Shown: piece after piece, positions 22,483 to 31,518 of the stretch
Layout: each line of letters begins with the position of its first letter
How positions within the stretch are numbered: position 1 is the stretch's first letter
Origin: Erysipelothrix sp. HDW6A
Lineage (GTDB): Bacteria > Bacillota_I > Bacilli_A > Erysipelotrichales > Erysipelotrichaceae
Assembly (NCBI RefSeq): GCF_011400295.1
Contig: NZ_CP049859.1
Coordinates: 1,922,001-1,986,000 of the forward strand
Length of the DNA: 64,000 nt
Direction of reading: 5' to 3'
Made by a program: the position numbers and the translations under genes
Notes under the pieces: generated by a model
Databases searched by the model: none
What the model was told of the DNA's origin: nothing
The model's input: the letters and a program-made list of their open reading frames with translations, nothing else

Positions 22483-22819
22483 GTGATTCACCTTCTTTCT
22501 TAAAGAGATTTGAAAGGTAAAGATAGATTCTATCTAAGAAAAATACTGCAAACACTGAATATGGACTGATAATATCTTGCATAAAAAATGACAATCCTAA
22601 TGGACCAATGATAAGAATCATTGTCATGATGACATATCCTATGTATTGACGGACATTAAATGTCTCTTGTTCTAAAATAACTGTATAGAATTTCTTCCTA
22701 AGAAACTTTAGAACACTTAATGCAATAACACCAACGATAAAGCCTCCGCCAATAGGTAGAGATACAAACATTAACGCTATACCGATGAATAGTGCTACTA
22801 CACTATATTTCATATTCAT
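22469..22819 (-). CDS. atpI: AtpI-like membrane protein, first gene of the atp operon
   Basis: 116-residue protein with about four membrane helices in the position of atpI (c-ring assembly / ion-uptake accessory). Sequence similarity to AtpI is not obvious by eye, so the call rests on size, topology and position. An AAGGGGTGAT ribosome site precedes the ATG. It overlaps atpB by about 14 bases. Confidence 0.65.
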   Translation of the reverse strand: MNMKYSVVALFIGIALMFVSLPIGGGFIVGVIALSVLKFLRKKFYTVILEQETFNVRQYIGYVIMTMILIIGPLGLSFFMQDIISPYSVFAVFFLDRIYLYLSNLFKKEGESHVSS

Positions 22820-22851
22820 TCTTTATCACCCCTTATTCTAAAAATGCAGAA

Positions 22852-22905
22852 AAGTGCCTGGGACACCGTTTTTCCCGCCCTAGAAAAACAACGCCTCAAA
22901 CACTT
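22852..22905. repeat. Long imperfect hairpin in the atp operon leader
   Basis: Three consecutive pairing blocks (AAGTGCC/AACACTT, TGGGAC/GCCTCA, ACCGTTTTTC/GAAAAACAAC) form a stem of about 23 bp with several G-U pairs and one mismatch around an 8-base loop. It lies 33 bases upstream of the atpI start. Transcribed leftwards it is followed by TTTTCTGCATTTTT, so it could act as an attenuator; a small dispersed palindromic element is another possibility. Confidence 0.65.
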
Positions 22906-23093
22906 AAGTTTGACCTTTAATAGCATTATGGTTTACCCACTTGTTGATAATATCACAATGGCTATTTCATTACAATGAAAAGCATCAAAATATTCACTGT
23001 TTATTGTGATATTTCACTAACAAAGCGCTATCAAAATCAATACTGTCTGTTTGAGATTTTCTAGCTTACATTACTAGCATATCACATTTAAAA

Positions 23094-23113
23094 AAGAAGA
23101 CCTAAGTCTTCTT
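23094..23113 (-). terminator. Terminator of the two-component operon
   Basis: Perfect 8-bp arms (AAGAAGAC/GTCTTCTT), TTAG loop, TTTTTTAAA tail on the minus strand, at the kinase stop. Confidence 0.85.
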
Positions 23114-25184
23114 ATTTTTGAAAGTTTAGAATTATCTTAAAGAGGTCGCCATCGGTCTCAATTTTCATGTCACCATCTTGTGCTTGAGTAAAACTTTGAA
23201 CGATTGAAAGACCTAATCCACTACCTTGTTGATTCCTTGAACGATCTCCTCGTACAAAGCGTTCTACAATCTCTTCAGGTTCAAAATCAAGCTGTTGACG
23301 GGCAATGTTTTTAACTTCAATACTTACACCATCACGATGTTCAATACTTATATAGACCCGTGTGTTCTCCAAGCTATACTTTAGAACATTACTGAAGATA
23401 TTATCGAAAATACGTTGTGTTTTATTACCATCTAAAGATATAAGAGGAATGTCTTCATCTATTTTCCACACTGCAGTAAGTTGTTGTTTATCAAACTCAT
23501 CATGATGCTCTGCATATACTTGTTCTAATAGCGAGACAATATTCAGTGGTTCTTTATTTAATTGGATATTACCACTGTTTACTTTACTCAACTCAAATAA
23601 GTCTTCGATGAGTACTGTTAAGCGTTTTGAATACGAATCAAGTTTCTCAACATATTCTGATTGTTGTTCTTGTGTTGTCTCTGGATTTTGTAGTAGCTCT
23701 ACGTAATTACGAATTCCTGTCACAGGAGTCTTTAAATCATGGGATACATTAGTCAATAATTCTGTTCTCATATTTTGAGATTTTACTTCATCACGAACAG
23801 CTTTCTTAAACCCAATCCGAACATGAGATAAAGCTTGATATGCTAATCTAAATATTCCATGTTCTGCTTCTTCACTAATATCATTAAAGTTCCCATTTCC
23901 AATACGACGAATTGTCTCTAAGAGTTCCACATATTGAAGTTGGATCTGATCTTGTTTCTTTAATACGAGGACAATAAATGCAAAGGATAGAATAAAGAGA
24001 AGTAAGAGCCCAAATAGTCCTAGTTGAAGAAGAAAAGCAATTAGCAGTAGGGTCGCAAAGACAGCGACAAATATCATTACATTATTTTTCTTCGTGAGAT
24101 CTACACTTAAGATTGAATGGATTGTTCGTTTAAAGAATCGTAATATACTACCAAGCACTGTATCTTCAACTAAGAATCGACCAAAACCATCCGCAAACAT
24201 ATATTTAATGTAGAAAGCAATCAGCGTCATTACATAAAAGAGTATTGACCAGGATAAAATATTAATGATTGCGACAAGACCTGTAGGTGACTTGAGTCCA
24301 TACGGAACGACAATGTATTCTTGGACCCACACCGTTAGTTTTCCAGTTGATGTAATGTCTGTCATAAACATCGATAATAGACCTGTAGCTGTCGCCACAA
24401 TCCCAACCGCAATAACATTAAACAACGCTTTTTGTTGAATCATAAAACTATGAATTCCAACCTCACGAGTAATACTTAGAGGATATACTAAGATAAAGAT
24501 GAAGAGTATTCCGAAAGCAATTGCCATTCCTATAATAGAATATACCATGAATTCATCATTATATCGGATTGACTGCTGGTAAAGGTAACTACTTGTATCT
24601 GTTAGGACACCTTCATCAACGTTAATGATAAATTTTAAATTATTAGGTAGGCTCACTGATTCTTTAGAATCTAGAAGTTTCATCAAAGGATCAGATTCCG
24701 ATAGGTAACGATTGCCATAGTATACAACGGACTCCATTACTGAGTATCTTCGTGTGTAACTACTGCTGTCTCTTGATATATAACCTTCGTCTGAAAACGA
24801 TAATTCTAAGGGAAAGTAGTAAGCCTTATTTTCATAAACGGAAGAAGTATCTTCCACATTCGTAAATAGAACCTCATTGCTCAGTTTGTCCACAACTGTA
24901 TATTGAAGATGTGAGTCTTCAAGTATGTTTTTAGCATTTTGAGAAACACGCTTTTCAAAAATTTCCTTCAAGGTCGCATTACTTTCACCGTTAGTCATTA
25001 TATCAACATCGAATCCAGCTTCTTGGGTAAGTTTTAAAACTAGATTTGGTAAATCATTGTCAATTGAATTGTTAACGGCATTGTAAGTAACACCCTTACT
25101 TTGATAACTTGCAAACATCGTCATACTTAAGGCAATAATAATTGGCAGAAGTATCGCATAATATATTATTGTACGTTTTTTCAC
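23112..25184 (-). CDS. Membrane sensor histidine kinase
   Basis: 690-residue sensor. Helix 1 (about 5-25) is followed by an extracytoplasmic domain of about 190 residues, then four or more helices in the middle (about 220-410). HisKA contains TNVSHDLKTPVTGIRNYVELL with the phospho-histidine. The HATPase domain has N-box NIFSNVLKYS, then RFVRGDRSRNQQGSGLGLSIV. The start is GTG at 25184, which overlaps the regulator stop (GTGA) and has AAGGAG 9 bases before it. The ligand is unknown; the multi-helix membrane section differs from simple two-helix OmpR-type kinases. Confidence 0.92.
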   Translation of the reverse strand: MKKRTIIYYAILLPIIIALSMTMFASYQSKGVTYNAVNNSIDNDLPNLVLKLTQEAGFDVDIMTNGESNATLKEIFEKRVSQNAKNILEDSHLQYTVVDKLSNEVLFTNVEDTSSVYENKAYYFPLELSFSDEGYISRDSSSYTRRYSVMESVVYYGNRYLSESDPLMKLLDSKESVSLPNNLKFIINVDEGVLTDTSSYLYQQSIRYNDEFMVYSIIGMAIAFGILFIFILVYPLSITREVGIHSFMIQQKALFNVIAVGIVATATGLLSMFMTDITSTGKLTVWVQEYIVVPYGLKSPTGLVAIINILSWSILFYVMTLIAFYIKYMFADGFGRFLVEDTVLGSILRFFKRTIHSILSVDLTKKNNVMIFVAVFATLLLIAFLLQLGLFGLLLLFILSFAFIVLVLKKQDQIQLQYVELLETIRRIGNGNFNDISEEAEHGIFRLAYQALSHVRIGFKKAVRDEVKSQNMRTELLTNVSHDLKTPVTGIRNYVELLQNPETTQEQQSEYVEKLDSYSKRLTVLIEDLFELSKVNSGNIQLNKEPLNIVSLLEQVYAEHHDEFDKQQLTAVWKIDEDIPLISLDGNKTQRIFDNIFSNVLKYSLENTRVYISIEHRDGVSIEVKNIARQQLDFEPEEIVERFVRGDRSRNQQGSGLGLSIVQSFTQAQDGDMKIETDGDLFKIILNFQK

Positions 25185-25909
25185 GTGGTAACATCTCCTT
25201 CTAGAATGTAGCCAACTCCCCATACTACTTTTATGTATTGTGGATTCTTTGGATCTACTTCTATTTTCTCTCTTAATTTCCTAATATGAACCATAATAGT
25301 TTCTGTATTTATTGCCATTTCTTGCCAAACTGATTCATAAATTTGTTCGGCAGATAAAACACGATTGGGATTATTCATGAAGAGTTCTAGAATTTGAAAT
25401 TCTTTCGGTGTCAAATGAACACGCTTGTCCTCAACCCATACTTTCTTTTGATAAATATCAAGTTCGATTAGTCCAACTTGAAGTTTTGTTTTTTCCTTTG
25501 GTTGTTTCGTATTTTCCTTATATTCAAGCATACGTTCATAACGTCTTAAATGACTTTTCACACGAGCGATAAGTTCCATGGAACCAAATGGCTTGGTAAC
25601 ATAGTCATCTGCACCGATGTTTAATCCCGTAATTTTATCAATGTCTTCAGATTTCGCACTTAAAAAGACGATTGGAAAATCATATGTTTTTCGTGCATGG
25701 AGGGTCATCTCAATGCCATCCATTACCGGCATCATGATATCTACAATTGCAAGATGAATTGTATGAAGCTTCATAGCTTGTAAACCTTCTTCTCCATTGC
25801 CACAAAGGATTGGATTGTAACCTTGTTGTGTCATATAGACAGCTATTGCTTCGCGAATCCCTTCATCATCTTCAACGATTAATATATTTTTCATTATACG
25901 CATCCCCAC
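25181..25909 (-). CDS. OmpR/PhoB-family response regulator
   Basis: 242-residue regulator. The receiver domain begins KNILIVEDDEGIREA, with the phospho-aspartate in VDIMMPVMDG and the conserved lysine in YVTKPFGSMEL. The C-terminal winged helix holds HLTPKEFQILELFMNN and TIMVHIRKLREKIE. A GTG start at 25909 has AAGGA 5 bases upstream; ATG 25903 or 25894 are alternatives. It overlaps the kinase gene and follows a 21-codon membrane peptide by 11 bases. Confidence 0.93.
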   Translation of the reverse strand: MGMRIMKNILIVEDDEGIREAIAVYMTQQGYNPILCGNGEEGLQAMKLHTIHLAIVDIMMPVMDGIEMTLHARKTYDFPIVFLSAKSEDIDKITGLNIGADDYVTKPFGSMELIARVKSHLRRYERMLEYKENTKQPKEKTKLQVGLIELDIYQKKVWVEDKRVHLTPKEFQILELFMNNPNRVLSAEQIYESVWQEMAINTETIMVHIRKLREKIEVDPKNPQYIKVVWGVGYILEGDVTT

Positions 25910-25920
25910 TTCTTTCCTTA

Positions 25921-25986
25921 TTATACATCATGTACTACCATTCCATATATAATAAGAACAAATGCTCCTAACATCCATAAGTTCAT
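25921..25986 (-). CDS. Putative 21-residue membrane peptide upstream of the two-component system
   Basis: ATG at 25986 is preceded by AAAGAGGTGAG at ideal distance, an excellent ribosome site with nothing else to serve. The 21 codons begin MNLWMLGAFVLIIYG, a single hydrophobic helix ending in a polar HDV tail, and end in TAA followed 11 bases later by the regulator start. Size and form match small membrane regulators or subunits. No family is recognised. It would be co-transcribed with the regulator and kinase, so modulation of the sensor is a plausible role, but that is inference. Confidence 0.6.
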   Translation of the reverse strand: MNLWMLGAFVLIIYGMVVHDV

Positions 25987-26024
25987 ATTTCTCACCTCTT
26001 TACACCACCTAGTATGACGATTAA

Positions 26025-26065
26025 TTCTTAATAAAGGCTTGCCTGAATTCTTAAGCTTTTCTTAA
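26025..26065. promoter_or_regulatory. Three TTCTTAA repeats, likely response-regulator box
   Basis: TTCTTAA occurs at 26025-26031, 26048-26054 and 26059-26065, offset by 23 and 11 bases, so all lie on about the same face of the helix. Direct repeats with 11-base period are typical for OmpR/PhoP-type regulators. They lie upstream of the small peptide and regulator genes. Confidence 0.5.
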
Positions 26066-26076
26066 GGATTAAAAAA

Positions 26077-26093
26077 GACTCCGCAAGAGAGTC
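26077..26093 (-). terminator. Terminator of brnQ
   Basis: GACTC/GAGTC stem with a 7-base loop and TTTTTT on the minus strand, just after the brnQ stop. Confidence 0.7.
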
Positions 26094-26095
26094 AA

Positions 26096-27460
26096 TTAGT
26101 GTTCATGATGTAAGCTTTGTTTCGGTGAATGGATAAGCGTGATTAGATATCCTAAAACAAGTCCAATTACTGTAAAGTTAACCCATGCTAAACCTACTGA
26201 TGATAATGGCAAGGATGTCTTATAGATGAGTACCCATTCTTTACTAAACTTAAGATTCTCGAAAACACCAGGCATTGCAAGAATTTCAAAGACACTTGCA
26301 ATCATCGTAGTAATGAGAACAATACGAATTAAGCTTTGTTTATGACTTAAGTCCTTGTACATTAAATTCATAAATACATGCATAATCGCGAGTGGGTAAA
26401 GGAACTTCAATACAGGTAAAGCAAGTTGGATGATTGCATTCAATCCAAAGTTCGATGCGATAAATGCAAGGAGTGTTACAAGCGTTACTGTGCGATTGTA
26501 ATTAAGCTTTGAACTGTAGTTCATGAAGAAATTACTGCATGATGTAATCAATCCGATTGCTGTTTTTAAGCAAGCTAATGTGATGGTTATAGATAAGAAG
26601 AAGGATCCAAAATTACCGAAATAGAAATTGAATATTTGACCTAAAGCAACGCCACCATTAACAGCAATAGCCATTTGATTAAGTGAAGAAGCGCCAATGA
26701 GTGCCAGTACTGTGTAAATGAATGCCATCATCAATCCAGCAAATAGTGAAGCAACAATAATATCCTTATGTTTCATCGAATTACTGCTTTTTGACTCGGA
26801 ATTGACTCCAATAATTACAAAACTAAAAATTAATGCTGCAAGTACATCCATCGTTTGGTAGCCATCTTCAAAACCTTGGAGAAAGGCATTAGAATTGTAG
26901 CCACCCATTGCTTCATAGTTTGAAAAGCCACCCATAGAATTAAAGATAAATACTACGAAGAATACTGCTAGACAGGTAAGGAAGAGTGGGTTAATTACCT
27001 TCCCTACAAAAACATTAATCTTATTTGGTTTTAGCGCCATTATATACGCTAGTCCAAAAAAGATACCAGAAAATAATGCAAGACCAACCGTATGATTTAC
27101 TTCTGGAAATAGAGCATGAATTGCTACTTCATAAGGTACTGTTGCGGTACGAGGAAGTGCGAACATCGGCCCTATTGTTAAGAGGAGTAAGCTAGTAAAG
27201 ATAAACGCATAGGTTTTACCATATGGCGAAAGCATTTCTACTAATGATTTTGCCTTGCTGCGCTCACATGCAATAACCGCAAGTGACGTAAAGCCTACAC
27301 CTGTAATAATAAAACCAATTGAGGAAACGACGACGGATGCTCCAGCATTCTGCCCAAGACTTACCGGAAAGATAAGATTACCTGCACCAAAAAACAAGCC
27401 AAAAAGTAAGGATGATAATACGAGCCTGTTTGTATATTTTTTGCGCTTTGAAATATCCAT
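26096..27460 (-). CDS. brnQ: BrnQ branched-chain amino acid:cation symporter
   Basis: 454-residue carrier with twelve hydrophobic helices. The N-terminal LFGLFFGAGNLIFPVSLGQNAG is the family signature, followed by GPMFALPRTATVPYEVA. Imports leucine, isoleucine and valine with Na+ or H+. A GGGGG ribosome site precedes the ATG. The short upstream region contains a CodY-like core and a second dyad, which fits amino-acid-responsive control of this family in other Firmicutes. Confidence 0.93.
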   Translation of the reverse strand: MDISKRKKYTNRLVLSSLLFGLFFGAGNLIFPVSLGQNAGASVVVSSIGFIITGVGFTSLAVIACERSKAKSLVEMLSPYGKTYAFIFTSLLLLTIGPMFALPRTATVPYEVAIHALFPEVNHTVGLALFSGIFFGLAYIMALKPNKINVFVGKVINPLFLTCLAVFFVVFIFNSMGGFSNYEAMGGYNSNAFLQGFEDGYQTMDVLAALIFSFVIIGVNSESKSSNSMKHKDIIVASLFAGLMMAFIYTVLALIGASSLNQMAIAVNGGVALGQIFNFYFGNFGSFFLSITITLACLKTAIGLITSCSNFFMNYSSKLNYNRTVTLVTLLAFIASNFGLNAIIQLALPVLKFLYPLAIMHVFMNLMYKDLSHKQSLIRIVLITTMIASVFEILAMPGVFENLKFSKEWVLIYKTSLPLSSVGLAWVNFTVIGLVLGYLITLIHSPKQSLHHEH

Positions 27461-27498
27461 AAATTAATTCCCCCAAATGTATAATATGTAAATTGTAT

Positions 27499-27516
27499 AT
27501 TGTTTCAGAAAACAAT
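27499..27516. promoter_or_regulatory. CodY-like dyad upstream of brnQ
   Basis: ATTGTTTCAGAAAACAAT is a dyad (ATTGTTT/AAACAAT). Read leftwards its centre is TTTTCTGAAA, identical to the core of the CodY box AATTTTCWGAAAATT, though the outer bases differ. Confidence 0.4.
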
Positions 27517-27520
27517 TCAA

Positions 27521-27548
27521 TATAGTTTCATATATTTATGAAACTATA
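27521..27548. promoter_or_regulatory. Long inverted repeat between brnQ and aldo/keto reductase
   Basis: Perfect 11-bp arms (TATAGTTTCAT/ATGAAACTATA) around ATATTT in the divergent promoter region. An operator for either gene is likely; the protein is unknown. Confidence 0.5.
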
Positions 27549-27650
27549 CAACCATTCAGTCAATTTGCTTAAAGTATTGTATTGAAATCACGAACATTAA
27601 GTCTCAATGTTTCTTTAATTATGATATTATTCAATCATGGAGGGTATAAC

Positions 27651-28568
27651 ATGAAATATCAAATTCTAGGAAATAGTGATTTAAATGTTTCAAATATTGG
27701 ACTTGGTTGTATGAGAATGAGTTCAAAGACATTAGCAGAAGCTAAACAGATTATTAACACAGCACTTGAGTGTGGAATTAACTTCTTTGATCATGCTGAT
27801 ATTTATGGAAAAGGACAAGCAGAGGTAATCTTTGGTGAAGCTTTTAAAGAGTTGGGCATTGAGCGTTCTTCTGTTATTATTCAAACAAAATGTGGAATTA
27901 ATCAAGGAACTTTTGATTTCTCAAAAGAACATATCTTGAAGTCAGTTGACGAATCTCTTGAGCGACTACAAACAGATTACATCGATGTATTATTACTTCA
28001 TCGTCCAGATGCATTGATGGAGCCAGAAGAAATTAATGAAGCTTTCAAGGAACTAAAAGCTTCAGGTAAAGTACGATGGTTTGGCGTAAGTAATCAAAAT
28101 CCATATCAAACACAATTACTTGCTAACTCACTCGATGTTCCATTACTCTGTAATCAAGTACAGTTCAGTATTGCACATACACCAATGTTAGACTTTGGTT
28201 TTAATGTAAACATGGGTGATGGTCCTGCAATTAACCGTGATGGTGGTATTATTGAGTATGCACGTCTAAATAATATGACCTTACAAGCATGGTCTCCATT
28301 CTACAGTGGTTACTTTGATAAAGTATTTGTCGACCATCCTGACTTTCCTGAATTGAATGAAGCAATGTCAATTGTTGGTAAAAACTATAACATTTCCAAT
28401 GAAGCAGTTGCAGTAGCATGGATACTACGTCATCCAGCAAACATCCAAACAATTATCGGAAGTATGAATCCTGAACGAATTCAAAGAATCTGCCAGGCAT
28501 CAGAAGTAAAGATTACACATCGTGAATGGTATGATCTTTATAAAGCAGCTGGTAATCGTTTACCATAA
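27651..28568 (+). CDS. Aldo/keto reductase, YdhF-like group
   Basis: 305-residue NADPH-dependent reductase. It begins MKYQILGNSDLNVSNIGLGC and shows the tetrad D/Y in FFDHADIYGKG, K in IIQTKCGINQG and H in VLLLHRPDAL. C-terminal AWILRHPANIQTIIGSMNPER is the cofactor loop. The segment DFLMEPEEI-like ALMEPEEINEAF resembles the YdhF oxidoreductase group. The start at 27651 is chosen because GGAGGG lies 6 bases before it; the longer frame has no ribosome site. Ends in a hairpin that recurs at 34395. Confidence 0.92.
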   Translation: MKYQILGNSDLNVSNIGLGCMRMSSKTLAEAKQIINTALECGINFFDHADIYGKGQAEVIFGEAFKELGIERSSVIIQTKCGINQGTFDFSKEHILKSVDESLERLQTDYIDVLLLHRPDALMEPEEINEAFKELKASGKVRWFGVSNQNPYQTQLLANSLDVPLLCNQVQFSIAHTPMLDFGFNVNMGDGPAINRDGGIIEYARLNNMTLQAWSPFYSGYFDKVFVDHPDFPELNEAMSIVGKNYNISNEAVAVAWILRHPANIQTIIGSMNPERIQRICQASEVKITHREWYDLYKAAGNRLP

Positions 28569-28570
28569 GC

Positions 28571-28610
28571 AAAAAGCGTTAATCTCGTTTGATGTGAGAT
28601 TAACGCTTTT
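28571..28610. terminator. Terminator hairpin, copy 1 of a flanking repeat
   Basis: Arms AAAAGCGTTAATCTC and GAGATTAACGCTTTT around GTTTGATGT; U-tails in both directions. The same hairpin, with one loop base changed and in the same orientation, is at 34395-34435. Together they bound the sugar cassette. Confidence 0.85.
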
Positions 28611-28652
28611 ATATATTTGTTGCTTATTACTACTTATATACTAAATACCTTT

Positions 28653-30685
28653 TTATAAATCAATAATTTTTTTTTGATTTGACTTTACCATCTTCTCACT
28701 TACAATTTTGACTGAATATTTTGCTTGGTCAAGATTTGTGAAAATTATCGGCGTAACAACTGAGTATCCTTTACTCTTAATTAGGTCAATGTCAATCTCC
28801 GCGATTAAATCACCCTGCTCTACGTAATCACCGACAGCCATATGTAATCTAAAACCGTCTCCGTCTAGTTTTACAGTATCTAAACCGATATGTATCAACA
28901 CTTCGTTACCAAAATCGTCTACCATACCAATTGCATGCTTAGTCGGAAAAACGCTGATTACTTTACCCGACACTGGTGCATATATTGTATTTTCTGTCAA
29001 CTCAATCGCAAAGCCATCCCCCATTACTTTTTCAGAAAAAACTTTATCTTCTACTCTTTCAAGTTCTAATATTTCTCCAGTAGCTGGAGCAGCAATTTCA
29101 ATTAATTTTTTTGGATCTTTAGAGATATTAGCTTCCACTTTTGAACTCAACACTTCTGCTTCTTTTCCACTTAATACTGCTAGAACGCCTTCTTTAATTG
29201 GAACTGCTTGATTACCATAGATTACTTGAACATTATTTCCTAAAACACTTATTCCTGAAGCTTCTAGTTGTTCAGCAAATATGTCTTTATCAACAATTGA
29301 AGTATCAATCACATCTACTCGTAGTCGTGAATAACATGCATTCACATTCTTAATATTATTTTTTCCACCCAACGCTTTAATGATATTACTTATTTGATCT
29401 CCGTCATACTCTACCGTGCTTTTGGTTTCAATTAAATCCTTAGAACGTCCAGGAGTTTTCAAATTGAACTTAACAATTGCAAATCTAAACATAAAGTAGT
29501 TAATTGCGAAGAACGCTAATCCTACAGGTATTAATATCCACCAATTTGTACGAGTTGTTAATAAGTTAAAGAACAAGAAGTCCAGTAAGCCTCCCGAGAA
29601 AGATAGACCTAAGTGCGCACCAAGTAAATTCATAATTGTAAATCCTAACCCTGTTACTACTGCATATACCAAGAAAAGGGCAGGAGCACTGAATATAAAT
29701 AGGAACTCTAGTGGTTCTGTCACACCAGCAATCAGTGAAGTTAGAGCACCTGATACTAAAATCCCATAAACTTTGCTTTTTTGTTTTTTATCTGCTGTAT
29801 GATAAATTGCTAAAGCGACAGCAGGCATTGAGAATATCTTAAGCACAAATAGTCCGTTCATAAAGTTACCAGCCGTAATTGGAACTCCATCAGCTAACTG
29901 TGCAAAGAAAATCAGTTGATCCCCATTTACTACTTGACCTGCTTTATTAACATACTCACCAGCTTGTAGCCAGAATGTTGGCCACCAAACATGATTCATA
30001 CCAAATGGAATAGTTAGTCTTTCAATAAATCCAAACATAAAGCCAGAAACACCAGCGTTGAGATTTACTATAAAACTAGAAAGATTATTGATTCCTATTT
30101 GAACTGGAGGCCAAACGATAATTAAAACAAATCCTAGAAGAAGTGATGCAAATGCAGTTATAATTGGAACACTTCGTTTACCTGCAAAAAATGAAAGAGC
30201 GCTTGGAAGTTTTACATCATGGAATTTATTGAAAATCGAAGATGCAAGTACACCTACAAAGATCCCCCTAATACTCCTGTTTGGATTGTAGGAATGCCCA
30301 AAATAGTTGCATACATATTAGAATCAGCAACCATTTCAGGTGTAATACCCATGGTTCCACCGATTGTAACGTTCATTATTAAGTATCCTACGATTGCAGA
30401 AAGCGCTGCAATTCCGTCATTATTAGTAAGCCCGATTGCGACACCTGCTGCAAAAATCAATGGTAAGTTTGCAAATATAATATTACCAGTAGACAACAGA
30501 ACATTAAACACATTATTCATAGTTTCATTTTGAGCAAAAGGCATCATCTCGACGAACGCAGGGTTAGTAAATATTGTTCCCAACGCAAGTAAGATCCCCG
30601 CAGCTGGCAAAATTGCAATTGGTGTTTGTAAAGAACCACCAATATTCGTTAATTTATTGATGAACTTCATAAACATATTTTTCAT
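28653..30685 (-). pseudogene. PTS EIICBA permease (glucose/N-acetylglucosamine type), frameshifted
   Basis: Single-chain PTS permease: EIIC membrane domain, then EIIB (cysteine in NACYSRLRVDV) and C-terminal EIIA (active histidine in EVLIHIGLDTV, second histidine in PTKHAIGMV). Total 677 codons if repaired. The frame breaks inside the EIIC part at a G5 run (30264-30268): 5' part ends GVLGGSL-stop, while adding one G gives GVLGGIFVGVLASS and restores one reading frame. All domains are otherwise intact. AAGGAG precedes the ATG at 30685. Either a slipped contingency tract, a recent mutation or a homopolymer call error. It is the last gene of the DeoR-regulated cassette. Confidence 0.85.
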
Positions 30686-30710
30686 ATTTTCTTCTCCTTT
30701 ATATGATTTT

Positions 30711-31516
30711 TTATTCTAGAAATTCTTTTATTGTAATATTTGAATCAATATTATGCTGAACACTCGATACATCTTTCGATGTAATCTCAACAAGTTTGGA
30801 GTTTGGAATATACTCATTAAGTAGATAGCCATATTTATATGGGTGAATTGGATCATTTTTAGAAACCAATATCAAAGTTTCACATTCTATAGTCTTCCAC
30901 TCATTTCTGTCATGATTTGGTGCATCTTTTGGTATGTAATTAAGTTTTTCAGCAGTCTCAGATGCATTAATATAATCAAATTGTCCGAGCAATGTACTTG
31001 ATGCATATTTCGAAATTTCATTCATCATAATATAAATATTTGTTTTCTTATATGCGTCTTTTTTATCCGTAATTTGCTCATCAATCAGAATTTTATATAT
31101 ACTCTCAAAAGCTTCTTGAATGTTCAATTCCTGAGGACCATCATTCCATGCAGGTCTTGACAATACTAGCTTATTCACAACATCTGAATTAGAGAGTGCC
31201 AGGTGTAGCGATACACCCGCTCCTGTAGAAATCCCCCAATGTTTGCTTTTTTTATTCCAAGATGCTTAAGTAATGCTAAAGCGTCTTTGGAAAATTGACT
31301 AAAACTTAAGTTTGATACTCCACCAATATCAATAGTTTTCCCATGACCTCGAAAATCAAAACTTATTCTCCTAATCCCTGGGGTAGCTTGTAAAACTGAC
31401 ATGGTTTGTTCTGTGCTCCCACCTAAACCATGCATAAATAGAAATGGAAAACCATCATTTTCATCATCTTCAAAATAAAATTTTATTCCTTCATTTATGA
31501 AATATGATTTTTTCAT
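30711..31516 (-). pseudogene. Alpha/beta hydrolase, frameshifted at the nucleophile elbow
   Basis: Esterase/hydrolase-like protein of 268 codons if repaired. N-terminal part has the oxyanion loop FLFMHGLGGSTEQT and FDFRGHGKT; the second part has LILVSKNDPIHPY (acid) and a histidine in SSVQHNID. The frame breaks at a G5 run (31233-31237) right before the catalytic serine: one extra G gives ANIGGISTGAGVSLHLAL, containing the G-x-S-x-G elbow; as read it gives ANIGGFLQER. So as printed, the protein lacks its nucleophile. The ATG follows the oxidoreductase stop directly. Confidence 0.83.
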
Positions 31517-31518
31517 AC

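Noticed and set aside
30250-30275. Programmed -1 or +1 ribosomal frameshift in the PTS EIICBA
   Set aside because: No downstream pseudoknot or slippery heptamer in the right frame was apparent, and single-chain PTS permeases are not known to use recoding; a slipped G tract explains it better.
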